Shown here one piece after another: positions 1 to 10,419 of a stretch of DNA of 32,358 nt. Under the pieces are notes generated by a model that worked only from the letters and a program-made list of their open reading frames with translations, was not told where the DNA came from and did not search any database. The position numbers and the translations under genes were made by a program. The stretch comes from Apostichopus parvimensis. Lineage: Eukaryota > Echinodermata > Holothuroidea > Aspidochirotida > Stichopodidae. Each line of letters starts with the position of its first letter. Position 1 is the stretch's first letter. Location of the stretch: positions 59,888-92,245 of the forward strand of contig KN887943.1 of assembly GCA_000934455.1 (NCBI GenBank), read 5' to 3'.

Positions 1-872
1 GGATATTCTGATCAGATTCCTAAAAGTTTTGTTTCATTGAAGGTGTTGGAGGTTCAGGGTTCACTCACCTGCAGCTTGCTTTGGGTCATGATTCGCCATC
101 GGTACTTTTAATTTGAAAGGGATGTGCTGTCTGACCTTAACTGAATGGGTTTAAAGTTTCATATATATGAGAATTGTACAACATTGTTGGGTGCATTTAT
201 TTAGTTTTCCATTTCTTTGTTTCTTGGGACATGCAATAATAGAAAGAACACTTTGTTAAGGTCCAATCCTGCACAAAATTAAACCTTTTTATGATGGTAT
301 TCCCTGATTTAATAATGTACTTAACTATATAAAATTATGATAGTCATCTCAGTAATTCTAATTAATTTTTTCTGAAACTCACATTCATAGAATGTCACAG
401 AATTCCACCTCTTCATTTTCTGACTTTCAGGTATAGGAGGAAAATTTCAAGTCTCTGCTGGCAAACATTGTCAATAATCAATAAATGAGACCAACACTGC
501 CAAACAATGATAAATAAATGCATTCAAGTTTATGCACGGCAGAAAACACCTCGGTGAAACGTGTCATAAGGGTCATTCCATTTATAAATAGGGATCTAAT
601 CATGTGGTTTATAAAATACCTGTTACAGACAAAATCTACGTTGATCATCACATAATATGATGAAGATGCTCAGCGACAAAAAAATGATCTGTCGTAACAA
701 TTTCTTACAGATTTGGTGTTACTTTGGCTGCTTGAAACTAGTACAAATTTTGATCTCTCATTTATGGAAAGACACAAGTGAAGTTATGAATTTTTGCAGC
801 TCAGGGACATTAGCCTCACCTTTCTCCTGCAAGTGTTTTAATCTTGATATATAAGTATACAACTGGTGAGTG

Positions 873-933
873 TTGATTTAATGATTTTGATTTAATGAAA
901 CTTGATGAAACTTAATGAAACTTGATTTAATGA
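873..933. repeat. Short AT-rich tandem repeat (TTGATTTAATGA type)
   Basis: Imperfect tandem copies of a 10-12 bp motif alternate between TTGATTTAATGA and AACTTGATGA or AACTTAATGA. This is simple slippage-type sequence with no coding content. Confidence 0.6.
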
Positions 934-1677
934 ACTTTCTGTCAAACAGAGTAAACTTGCATAAGCCTTTATGCTGGATCCCAGAAAAAGAAAAAGAAAA
1001 TGGAATTCAAATGTCTTAACAATTGCATTCATCATTTATCCTCTGTAATTGGTGGGCTGTAAAATCACTGAGCTGTTTTATCATGGTCTATTTGTCAAAG
1101 GCTTGATCTTGTTATGACCAGCATTCTTTTCTTTTGGGGAATATGGTTACTGATTTATTACATTAACTAAGCTTTCTTTTAAGTTTGTATGGCAGGTAGC
1201 TATTTTCAGTGGTAATCTATTAGGAGTTTCCTTGTAAAATGCCCAGTCAGGGTGTATCGGATATTTTTCTTTCTTTCTTGTGAAGAAACTTGCCTTAAAA
1301 GGAGGTGCATTAACATTGGGCCTATTACTCATTGTATCGAGTATATTGAGTAATATATTCTCCATCTTCAGCATCTGCCAGTAACTGGTATCAATAATAA
1401 TAATAATACTGATGGGACAATAAATTTAGCAGTTGGAGCTAAAAAAAACTTGTCTGATTCTTTTCTTTTGTAGGTTAGCCAATTTAAGAGAAACTGTGTT
1501 TTTTTGCAGGTATTGTCTACTTTGCTGATAAGAACAAATCATGAAAGAACTGAAAAACAGGGAGAGACCTTCCAATGTCGGAAACATCAGACTTTTGTGT
1601 ATTGTGTAATGGCTGTAGCCACACAGACAATGAATACAATTCATTGCCAAACACAGTTTCTATGTACTCAGCACTAT

Positions 1678-1733
1678 CCATTGCACCACTACACCATTGA
1701 AAGCACCCATTGCACCACTACACCATTGAAAGC
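1678..1733. repeat. Two-copy 29-bp direct repeat
   Basis: The unit starting CCATTGCACCACTACACCAT occurs at 1678-1706 and again from 1707 to about 1733, with no visible mismatch over the shared part. It is a recent local duplication. Confidence 0.85.
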
Positions 1734-3000
1734 TTTTGTTGGTTGGCTGAACTAAAGTGTACAATAAGAGAAGACAGAAAACAAAAAGGTTGCCGTCGTT
1801 TTTGGAGCAAAGTCAGGGACAGTTGTTAAGAATCCATTACATTGGATTCATTTACCTACAATGCAATTTCGGTCCCAATACTTGCCTTTAAACTTGCTTA
1901 AAGCATTCTTTTTATAATTTTGTCCATATGAGATATAGTTATGTGTTTGGTTTCATGTGCCCAGAGCATTGACAACTTTTGCAGTGTAATTAACATTCAA
2001 ATAGCTGGCTGTGTGTATAAATATAAAAAACAGATGAACACAAAATTTGTAGTTTGTTTCCGGTGCTAAAATCACAACCAACACAATAATCCAGACCTAT
2101 GGTAACACAAGCCCTAGCTCAAACTCAATGTGAGAGACTTGATGATGGCAAAGCTGTACATTTACACCGGAAGAGGGCGTTGAACGTGTAACAAGTGTAA
2201 TAACTGTTTAATGTTTCAGGACTCAAAAGAAAACACAACACAGATGATTGTTTTGCAACTAAATAAAGAATACGCATATTTTATAAGATGAAAGTCATAA
2301 ATACCAATTCATACAAATATTACATAATGTTAGAATGGCACTTTTTTCCTTTCATCTTTTTCCTTTGAAGATTTAAAAAGAAAAAATTGTTCACTTTTAG
2401 GACACAGAGCATCAGAGACAAACCCACCAAAAGTGGTAATAAGTTACTTCACACCAGAAAAGAGTTATCCCTAATTAGCAACCAGCACCATCAACCCATC
2501 CACAAAGATCATTCACCCCACTTAAGTACTCCAGAGGTATTACCTGTATGACCACATGTATTACATGTACTACCTACACTCCACATGTATTACCTGAAAA
2601 TAGTTACTTTTACAGAGGTAATATATAGGAGCAAAAGCCTATACCAGGGTCTGAGGAGTTACTGCACCAGTTCTCACCCCACCCCCACACCTATATTCTC
2701 CAGGCTGAGTTTGATCAATCTTGGATCAGCAACCCCCCCCCCCTCCTCCCCAATTCAAAATGTGGGCACTGTCATCCCTTATTGCACCTATGTTAGCTGC
2801 TCCTAATACAAATAAACTAAATGAAGAGTTGCTAAACAGTTACTTGTAAAGACTCACCAATTTAGCAAAGTGTCACACAGGCTAGGTCACATAGGGATCA
2901 CTATAGTACAGACTGCTGTGTAGGAGGGAGGGGGAAGGGGTTTATCTGTGTCACCATCAAGTGAACAAAACTTCAAAAGTTATTAAAGATGTGTGTTGTG

Positions 3001-3162
3001 CCCCTCCTTAAATTGTTGGTCCTCCTTAAATTGTTGGTCACCCTCCTTAAATTGTTGGTCCCCTCCTTAAATTGTTGGTGCCCCTCCTTACATTGTTGGC
3101 CCCCTCCTTAAATTGTTGGTCCCCCTCCTTGAATTGTTGGTCCCTCTCCTTAAATTGTTGGT
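3001..3162. repeat. Minisatellite, about 20-bp unit, eight copies
   Basis: Eight consecutive copies follow the pattern CCCCTCCTTAAATTGTTGGT. Units vary by one to three bases at the C run, and single substitutions occur in copies five and seven. The array is bounded by unrelated sequence on both sides. Confidence 0.95.
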
Positions 3163-4190
3163 CCCACTCCAACTGGGAATTCCTGGCTATAGGCCTGCTG
3201 TCACACTTCACTAAATACTATCCCAAGAAAAGCCTAGTTTAAACTACATCCAACTGACAGTTTACAAACTGAGTGGCACTGTGATGACAGCTAAGGTTTG
3301 CACATTGTCTATGTTCTATGGTACAGTAAATATATGAAACATACATAATGACACATACCTTAAACATAAATGACCTTTAACATAAATGACATACCTTAAA
3401 CAGTATATATACAACACATACCTTAAACACACAAATACAATGTGGTGATACTGCAAGGTGATAAAGTCTCCATGACAACCCAAAAACAACTTAAACAGAA
3501 TACGAATGCAAAGCCTGACCATGACACTATGCATCCTGCTTGATGATACTCTCATCACAAGCTGTATACCTAACTTGAACTCCATCCCTTCTCTCCCCCC
3601 CCCCACCCCCACCCCCTCCAAATGTTTTGAGACTAATGCTACCATTAATGTCTATCTTACCTTCACCTTTGGCTCAAAACATGGTCAATTACTTCCAATT
3701 AATTAATTGTTGTAGTCTGTACATGTTAACACGTATTGGCTTTACATACGCCCCAAACACACTGAACTGTTAATAGCAGTGAGGGGGGTGTACTATTTCT
3801 CCTGTCTCCAATATCTGGGTTTCTGGTCAGTAACCTTTGGCAAGTTTGGCATGCTCCAACTTAAACAATTGGTCAGCAGCTGATGATGGCCTTAATAACC
3901 AACTTTAAAGCAGCATTTTGCGTCCTTTTCTATGATATTTCTCAACCGCACTGACTCCACTATGCCATAACGACATACACAACTAGCTTATCTATTTAAA
4001 TCTTACTTCAAATGGTGGCATAAAATTTGAACAATTTGCAACTTTCAACTTTGTTTTTCTCCAAGATATTTTCCGTTGGGATCCCAATAAACCTCGCCCA
4101 TAATATGAATATTTAAACACTACGAACGTCATTGACCAATACGTAATACAACACCAAGCTTGATTTGTGTACAGTCTATATGGCAGTTGT

Positions 4191-4219
4191 ACCAGGGAGT
4201 TCCATAACAACTCCCTGGT
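4191..4219. repeat. Hairpin: 11-bp perfect inverted repeat, 7-nt loop
   Basis: The arm ACCAGGGAGTT at 4191-4201 is matched by its exact reverse complement at 4209-4219, around a CCATAAC loop. It may be the centre of an old miniature element, but no target duplication was identified. Confidence 0.7.
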
Positions 4220-5033
4220 TATACCAACGCAAAGTCTTGAATCTATTTTTAGCAACGGCTCATGATTAAACCTGCATCTCTGATTGGTTGAATTCAAACT
4301 AGTGGGTTTGGGGAACTGTATGCGATTAATTTTTAAATGTGGAATTTTGTCGTGGACACCTTTCTCATTATCTGCAAATATCCTTAATTACTCGCCAATT
4401 AACGATGTTGACTGGGAAAAACTTGGCTGATATCTTAGTTTGCTGTTTTGTGATTGATATATGTAAAAAACTCGATGGACATGTCAAAAAAGTAGAAAAC
4501 GGCAACCAAACGCAAAATGCTGCTTTAAGGCATATATGACTTGTCTATAAAGCTATATTCAACAACATTTCCTTAGAGACAAACAGGCACTTGAGAATTT
4601 GAAAGATGCACAGGGTGCACACAGCTATGTGACTGCATAAGAAAGTGTAGAAAGGTAGAAAATATAAACTTTGAATAAATAAGAGCAGTAAACAACTAGA
4701 CCATTAGCCTTGTGTTCTTTTCTAAACTCCAAAATGCTATACAAAAGCAACTTTGCTACGAACAATTGTTTTTAATACTTCAACGAAAGAGTCGACTGCA
4801 GATGCAAGACATATCAAATGTGCATCATATGTGAATCAGGGCAGGAGCATTGTATGTGAATAAATTTAGGATATCAAGGGGGTGTGGTATTTAATTTTGC
4901 TCTTCTCAGTCGCTTAATATGTGAGTTTGCCACAACTTCCGTAAATTGCCCATTTCATCAGCAGAGGAAGGGTTGTGGAAGGGGACAAAGATTGGAAGGC
5001 ATCACACATTTCAGAACATTCACATATGTCTTG

Positions 5034-5039
5034 TTTATT
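5034..5039 (-). promoter_or_regulatory. Candidate poly(A) signal for the distal (HIEL) Creld transcript
   Basis: The minus strand reads AATAAA here, 305 bases beyond the HIEL stop codon. The hexamer is common by chance in AT-rich DNA, so this rests on position only. Confidence 0.3.
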
Positions 5040-5343
5040 GGGGGGGGGGGGGGAGTTGACAACATACTTTTCCTACCTTAGAAATAAACTGGATAGAGTT
5101 GTACATAGAGGTTGGATCCCACAGAATGTTGAAAATGTACTCATAAAGTGTTAACGAGCACAGTTGTTGAGAAACAGTCAACTATTTCATAATTGTAACT
5201 TTTTGCCCTTGGAAAGGGTTAAACGGAAACCGTCACGAAAACTAACGTTGCACTAGACACCCAAATTTTCTAGTTCTAAACTAAATCCTTGGGAGATCTA
5301 ACAACTAAATCTTGAATTAGTCATGACCTACCATCACCCAGGG

Positions 5344-5678
5344 TCAAAGTTCAATGTGAGGTGAATCTGGAATATCTTGGCTTGAGGGTTTAAACTTGTC
5401 TCTTTCTGATTTCAATTTTTCTTGTAACTTTATGGCATCTTCCTTCTGATCACTGTTGCTCTGGTTAGTTTCTTCTTGTATTGGTTCATTAGATCCTGTA
5501 GCCATGGCAATATCCTCTGGAGTATTGTCAAGAGGATCCTGGCCAGCAGGTTTTCTGTCGTCATGTGACATATCAGGTGTGTCAGCCCCCTCCTCCTCCT
5601 CCTCCTCCTCCTCCTCAGTGTTTGGTTCCTGGTCACTATTTACCTGATCAGATTCCTCGTCATTACTTTCCTCACCGT
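5344..5678 (-). CDS. Creld distal last exon: acidic soluble tail ending HIEL
   Basis: This is a candidate alternative last exon of the Creld gene. A minus-strand acceptor (TTTTCCTATAG) precedes an exon that enters in phase 1, the phase left by Creld exon 10 and by the 9-nt mini-exon at 10411. It encodes about 110 residues with no membrane span. The tail is strongly acidic, with a run of eight glutamates from the (CTC)n tract near 5590-5615, then a charged helical stretch (KLQEKLKSERDKF). It ends in HIEL followed by TGA. HIEL is a known KDEL-type ER-retrieval ending, for example in human liver carboxylesterase 1; vertebrate CRELD2 ends in REDL. The predicted isoform would be 455 residues with the mini-exon or 452 without. 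Alternatively this is the last exon of an unrelated minus-strand gene. The phase match, acidity and ER signal favour Creld. Confidence 0.6.
5591..5615. repeat. (CTC)n trinucleotide tract encoding poly-Glu
   Basis: About eight CTC triplets on the plus strand read as GAG on the minus strand, giving the poly-glutamate run inside the distal Creld exon. Length variation here would change only the number of glutamates. Confidence 0.85.
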
Positions 5679-5855
5679 CTATAGGAAAATGTTACAGATT
5701 TTGATTTTGGTAAAATACACATGGGAAGAATATTTTGACGATTTGAAGTAGTTAAACAATAAAAAACTTGGCTAAGACTACTGCAGTATGCTGCTGACTG
5801 AGAATCAACAAGAAAACATCAAATATTAATACTGAGGTATCATTTAAGCTTCTAC

Positions 5856-6098
5856 CAGTGTCATTCATATATTCTCGCCGAGGTAGAGGAAGGTAGACTT
5901 TGTCCCGAAACAATGCGCCATCCCTAAAAGGACAATCTTTATGCTTTCTGGTTTTGTCATCTTCAGCTGCTCTTTGAAATTCAACATCATGACACTGTGG
6001 TAGAACATGTATTGACACATCATGGTAACAAATGATGCCCCTATTTTTAATTTTCATAAACCTTCCCCACACCTCATATGCCATAAAGATTCTGTTTA
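5856..6098 (-). CDS. Candidate cassette exon between Creld exon 10/11 and the HIEL exon
   Basis: A 243-nt stop-free minus-strand block lies 177 nt upstream of the HIEL exon. A donor after ACT G (GTAGAA) leaves phase 1, exactly what the HIEL exon accepts. A possible acceptor (TGTCTTTTAAG) allows phase 1 entry, so the block could be included or skipped without changing frame. The predicted peptide is charged and includes FRDGALFRDKVYLPLPRREY and three cysteines, which looks more like protein than the neighbouring noise. I recognise no domain. The acceptor is weak and the donor is not ideal, so this may equally be a chance open frame. Confidence 0.3.
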
Positions 6099-9000
6099 CT
6101 TAAAAGACATTCGTTTTTTTTTCTTCAAGAAAGGAATCTCCAGCCATTGTTTTCAGTACGAATTACATTAGAGAAAACTAATCCCCTCCAAAACTTAACT
6201 CTTGACAAAGCTCTCCCCCCCCCAACTTCCCCCACCATGTCCTTCCCATTCAGAAATCAATATTTATTTGCATTTAGTATATTAACATAATAAGCTATTA
6301 ATTATTTGATAGCAATGATTTCCCATTTTGTGCACCGTGTCTTCTGAACTGCAGTATTCTTTTTCAGCTTTTTTTTTCTTTCTTCACTTTTCTCTTCTTA
6401 CTTGTATCAAACAGTTGCCTCGAGATCTGTCTCAAGGAAAAATTGTTTTCCAAAACATGCAGAAGACATTACAGAAAATGAGGAAACATTGAGTACCATA
6501 TCATCTGATGTTAACTTTGTTTTTATTTCACTCATTTCACCTATTAACGAAAATCAATCACTGCAAAAACATTCAAACTCTAGGAAATCTTTATTCATTA
6601 CAGAAGTCAACAAATTGTACCTCTCCCCACAAAGCTTTAATGGCATGACACATATCTTATTCTAAATGGAAAACGGTAAACTGCAGAATTAGCTTAGATT
6701 TTCTTACATGAATATTCACGTGGCTAAAGTGGATTGCCTAATAACAAATACTGGTAATTTCCTCATTCTCCTGCATCCATAGGTCAAAACCAAATCCTTG
6801 TAGCATTTTTTATGACAAAGATACAAATTTTTATAGATTTGGTGATATTTTCTAAAATGCATCTGGCAACAGTAGAATCAACGATGTCATCACGGCAAAT
6901 ACAGTTGAAAATGTCTTTTGTCTTTCTTTATCATATTCACAGAGGAAAGTAACACTGCTATAGAGGAAGATGTATTTTGATGAAATTCTAAACACAGAGG
7001 ACATGGACAGCTAAGCACAAATTCCAATTACGTCAGGTTTTGGGGATAAAATCGACAAGACTGTTATACTAGGAAAGTAAAGCTTTTGAAGAATATTTGC
7101 TGTGATGACATCACAGACCAACTACTGCGATCCACTCCCTGGAAGAATCAATGATTTAGCAGGTCAAAATACATAACATTCAATCAAGTATCATTGTAAA
7201 CTAGTTTTGCAATAAATTCTCTAAGACAAATTACAATATTAGGAAGACAGAACAGCATACAAAACTTGGAGATTAAAGTTCAGAAATACCCCTTTAATAT
7301 GATAATACCATCTACGTTATTTTAACAAGAACATATTATTAAAACATTTTTTTTTTTAAAACATTTTCAATCATGAGATTTTCAATAATGAGATGATGCT
7401 CATTTGAACAGCCTTTTGTAGTAAAAGGATGACTCCTTGAAATAGATCTTTGCTAATCAAAGAATTGTCAAAAAAATTGAGGACAACTCTTCCCCACAAA
7501 TTCCTTGTCTGTTAACAACACTTCTTCACTTATTCTCTACAACACATGAAAAATAATACAAGCAAATATTGCACTCACTAAAAATGTACAACACTAAGAA
7601 TGAATTTAACCTACAAAACCTTCAACACAATACAAGTTCTATTCTAAACTAGTACCTCCTAAATGCCCATCTTCTCTGAAAGCTGCCCAACAGGAAGTAA
7701 ACAACATGAATGTGCAACCTTTAAATTACACCGATATATATGCATCTCACTGAGACATTTTATAGCCATGCCCTATTCCTCTCACTTAGCCATCATTTCT
7801 AACAGGATCTTCACTACCTACCACCTCTAACCCCATCACCTATCCCTCCAGCCTCCTCTACATTATCAACCAATTCACATCCCCTCCATGTTTCCTCTTT
7901 GAGCCCCCCCCCCCGAAATCCTGTCTGTCCAGTTTTCTTTTCTCCGAACCCACAGCCTTTTCGCTACATTTATCCTACGTCACTTATTTCAATCCTTCCG
8001 CTGATAAAAAATTGAGACTATCAGCCACCAATTCTGATTAATTCCCGTTTTATTTTAAAAGCCACCCAAATATTCTCTTTTCTATCCTGAATCTTTCACC
8101 AACAGTTTTCTCTTACACATCCTACGTGTCTCAGCCACAATTTCTGTTTCTCCAATCCAACTTCTCACTCACCCATCCTAGATTTCTCCCCAACAATTAA
8201 CACTCTCTTAACTTAATCCCTTTCTACAACCTCACTGGCAGTACTTCTCCTACCTATCCACAACAGATCCATATTTTAACCCTTCTCTACCATTTTGATT
8301 TCCGCCTCCCAAATCCTAGCCTCGACAAAATACTTGGATCTAATACCTCCGGGACTCCTGCTCCATTCACCCACCATACACCATTAATGCTGGCCCTCTT
8401 CCGACCCCAACCACCACAAACTACTTCACACCCTTAATGTATGGATATGGACACTAACACAGCTAAACACAAAATCAATTGCAAATGGTTTTATTGCTTT
8501 TCAGGAAAACACTTGGACACAATATCACTCATCTATGTACATCTATATACTGACCCCACCACACTTTGAAGAGAACAAATTTTTTTGGCAACCGTTGCTC
8601 AAAATACTATTTTTAAATGTAGGTTAGCTGCAGAAAAGAATCGACTACTATGGATACATGAATACATATGCTGGTTAAGGGCCAGTAAACACTCACTACT
8701 GGCCTTTGACAATAATATGGTAGACTTGTTAAATGGGACTGCAACATTTAAAGACTTGAAAAAACACCCTATGTGGGTAGGGAAAGAAAAAGAACATTTC
8801 ACAACATATTGAATACAGTCAAGAACAGAAAGGTTACTAGTATACTTCCAATTAACATCAAAGTTAATTTGCACCAAGAAAACCCATTGATCTTACTCGC
8901 TTGAATACAAAAGCTTTCCATACAAACGGAAGCACACCCAAAACAGGTTATTACAAAGTAAAAATACCCAAAGATTAAACAACCAACATGTTCTTGCATT

Positions 9001-9841
9001 ATAAGCCAAACTTCAATGTGTTAGAAATCTCAGCAAAGTGTGTACTGGACTATAAATGGAAAGACCAGGTACTACTTTAGACCACCAACATCGCACCGTG
9101 AAGTATGAAATTTGAGATAAGGTTGGCAAATGATTTGATTCTGTAACACAACTATGGTGTTTTGATATGAGACCTACAGTAAATTTTGTAATATGCACTG
9201 TGTTACGACATGCTACCTTGTTTGTATCAGGTAATACAAAGAATTGTGTTATGATATGTTATCTTCGTTTATTGTGTGACACGATGAAAGCGTTTAATGG
9301 CCTTGCACCCATGGGGACCTGTGAGGTAACCTGCGATGTAACCTGTGAAAATAGAGTCTGTACCGGATTGGGGCTGCAGTCTATGGGACGTCACCCAGAA
9401 ATGTGGGGTTTGAAATGTGAAAACTTGGCAATGTGGGTCTGACAGCTTATCAATCACAATGGATTAAATGTTGTTAAGTTGGGTGAGAAGACTTGATATA
9501 AGGCTTATAAACTTGCAACTGAAATTTATTTGTCTTGAGACAGGTACCACGTTAGGAACCTATATGATGTAATTAGTACTGTGTTATGATAAATATTCCA
9601 ATGTTTATGTCAAAGTACTGTGCTATTACAAGTACCGTGAAATTCTACCATGTTTTGAGTTTCAGAACTTACTGTTTATATTTACTGTCATTGCACATAT
9701 GGAGACAACTAGTCAAAAAAAAAAGCCAACCTTGCTCAATTCAGAGGCCGATTGTTTCGAAAATGATATTGTGGGTTGGTACCTTCGTAAATGCTCTAGT
9801 AAATATGTTTTGTGAGAAATTAGTTGATCAATGAATAACCA
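6099..9841. other. Gene-free stretch inside the distal Creld intron
   Basis: No exon or element with clear ends was found. From about 7740 to 8420 the plus strand is strongly pyrimidine-rich, with recurring phrases such as CCTACGT and CAGCCAC, suggesting a decayed repeat array. The rest is ordinary AT-rich DNA. It would be intronic for the HIEL isoform and intergenic or 3' flanking for the membrane isoform. Confidence 0.5.
7740..8420. repeat. Pyrimidine-biased, possibly decayed repeat region
   Basis: For nearly 700 bases the plus strand is dominated by C and T, and G is scarce. Similar phrases recur, for instance CAGCCACCAATTCTG near 8019 and CAGCCACAATTTCTG near 8133. No clean unit length can be defined by eye. 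Confidence 0.35.
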
Positions 9842-9847
9842 TTTATT
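9842..9847 (-). promoter_or_regulatory. Candidate poly(A) signal for the membrane Creld transcript
   Basis: The minus strand reads AATAAA about 340 bases beyond the stop codon of the transmembrane exon. Plausible by position only. Confidence 0.3.
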
Positions 9848-10189
9848 TCTTTTATAACTTCTGAGTAAACTTCATTTTTTATAAAGTGGATCTGTCAGGG
9901 GTTGGTAGGTCCTGTCAGGAGACATATAGTCACTGTACAGAAGCTTTAACCCCATTGACTAGAACAAAGAGTTATTATTCCTGAGATTTCCTAGCTGCAC
10001 TACACCTCTTCCTCTTCTGTCCTACGAAATCAGCCTCTTTGTCAAGTTTGCATCATAACCCATAAACCAGCTGATCAATGCAACAGTTGTCACACTTGTC
10101 ACACCGTGAAAATAGGCATTACTCCTCCCAAGATAATCTGAACGCACAAACATGGATGGGGAGCGGGGGGGGGGGGGGAAGGAACTTGG

Positions 10190-10419
10190 CTATTTACTGG
10201 CAAACTCTAGAAATCCCTGGAATAAAGATGGTCTACTAAGAATGATCCTCATGACAAACCAAGCTGTTAGTCCGATCCCGACCACCACAGCAATGACGGG
10301 ACTACTACGAGAGGCAATTATTGTCCCGGCAAAGAGCAAAAAGTAAAGAAGGTAAAGAAGGAACTCTGTCTTTAGGTCAAACCCTTGTTCTTGGATATTT
10401 GACTGCTTACCTGGAGTTA
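10190..10419 (-). CDS. creld: Creld exon 11: membrane-anchor last exon
   Basis: The acceptor is CTCATTTCAG, entering in phase 1, and the stop is TAG. It encodes a short polar linker and two hydrophobic segments (TEFLLYLLYFLLFAGTIIA and SPVIAVVVGIGLTAWFV), then a short tail ending FLEFASK. This fits the two C-terminal membrane spans of CRELD1. Nine bases after the acceptor it contains a strong donor, CCAG|GTAAGC, which would remove the membrane part. Confidence 0.9.

Larger units (their letters stand above)
1..5343. other. Non-coding stretch downstream of Creld
   Basis: No exon in this stretch can be supported. The open frames are short, lack recognisable motifs and are interrupted by ordinary AT-rich DNA. 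Visible structure is limited to short tandem repeats (873-933, 1678-1733, 3001-3162), a hairpin at 4191-4219, and homopolymer C or G runs near 3595 and 5041. It is probably the 3' untranslated and intergenic DNA below the distal Creld exon. Confidence 0.6.

Noticed and set aside
3001-3162. CRISPR-like array
   Set aside because: Units abut with no spacers and the sequence is eukaryotic; it is an ordinary minisatellite.
3316-3645. Minus-strand 109-residue frame
   Set aside because: Biased by CATA/TATA and poly-C repeats; no domain, splice context or coding character.
8585-8877. Overlapping frames on both strands around 8.6-8.9 kb
   Set aside because: Neither has motifs, and the two overlap head to head as chance open frames do.
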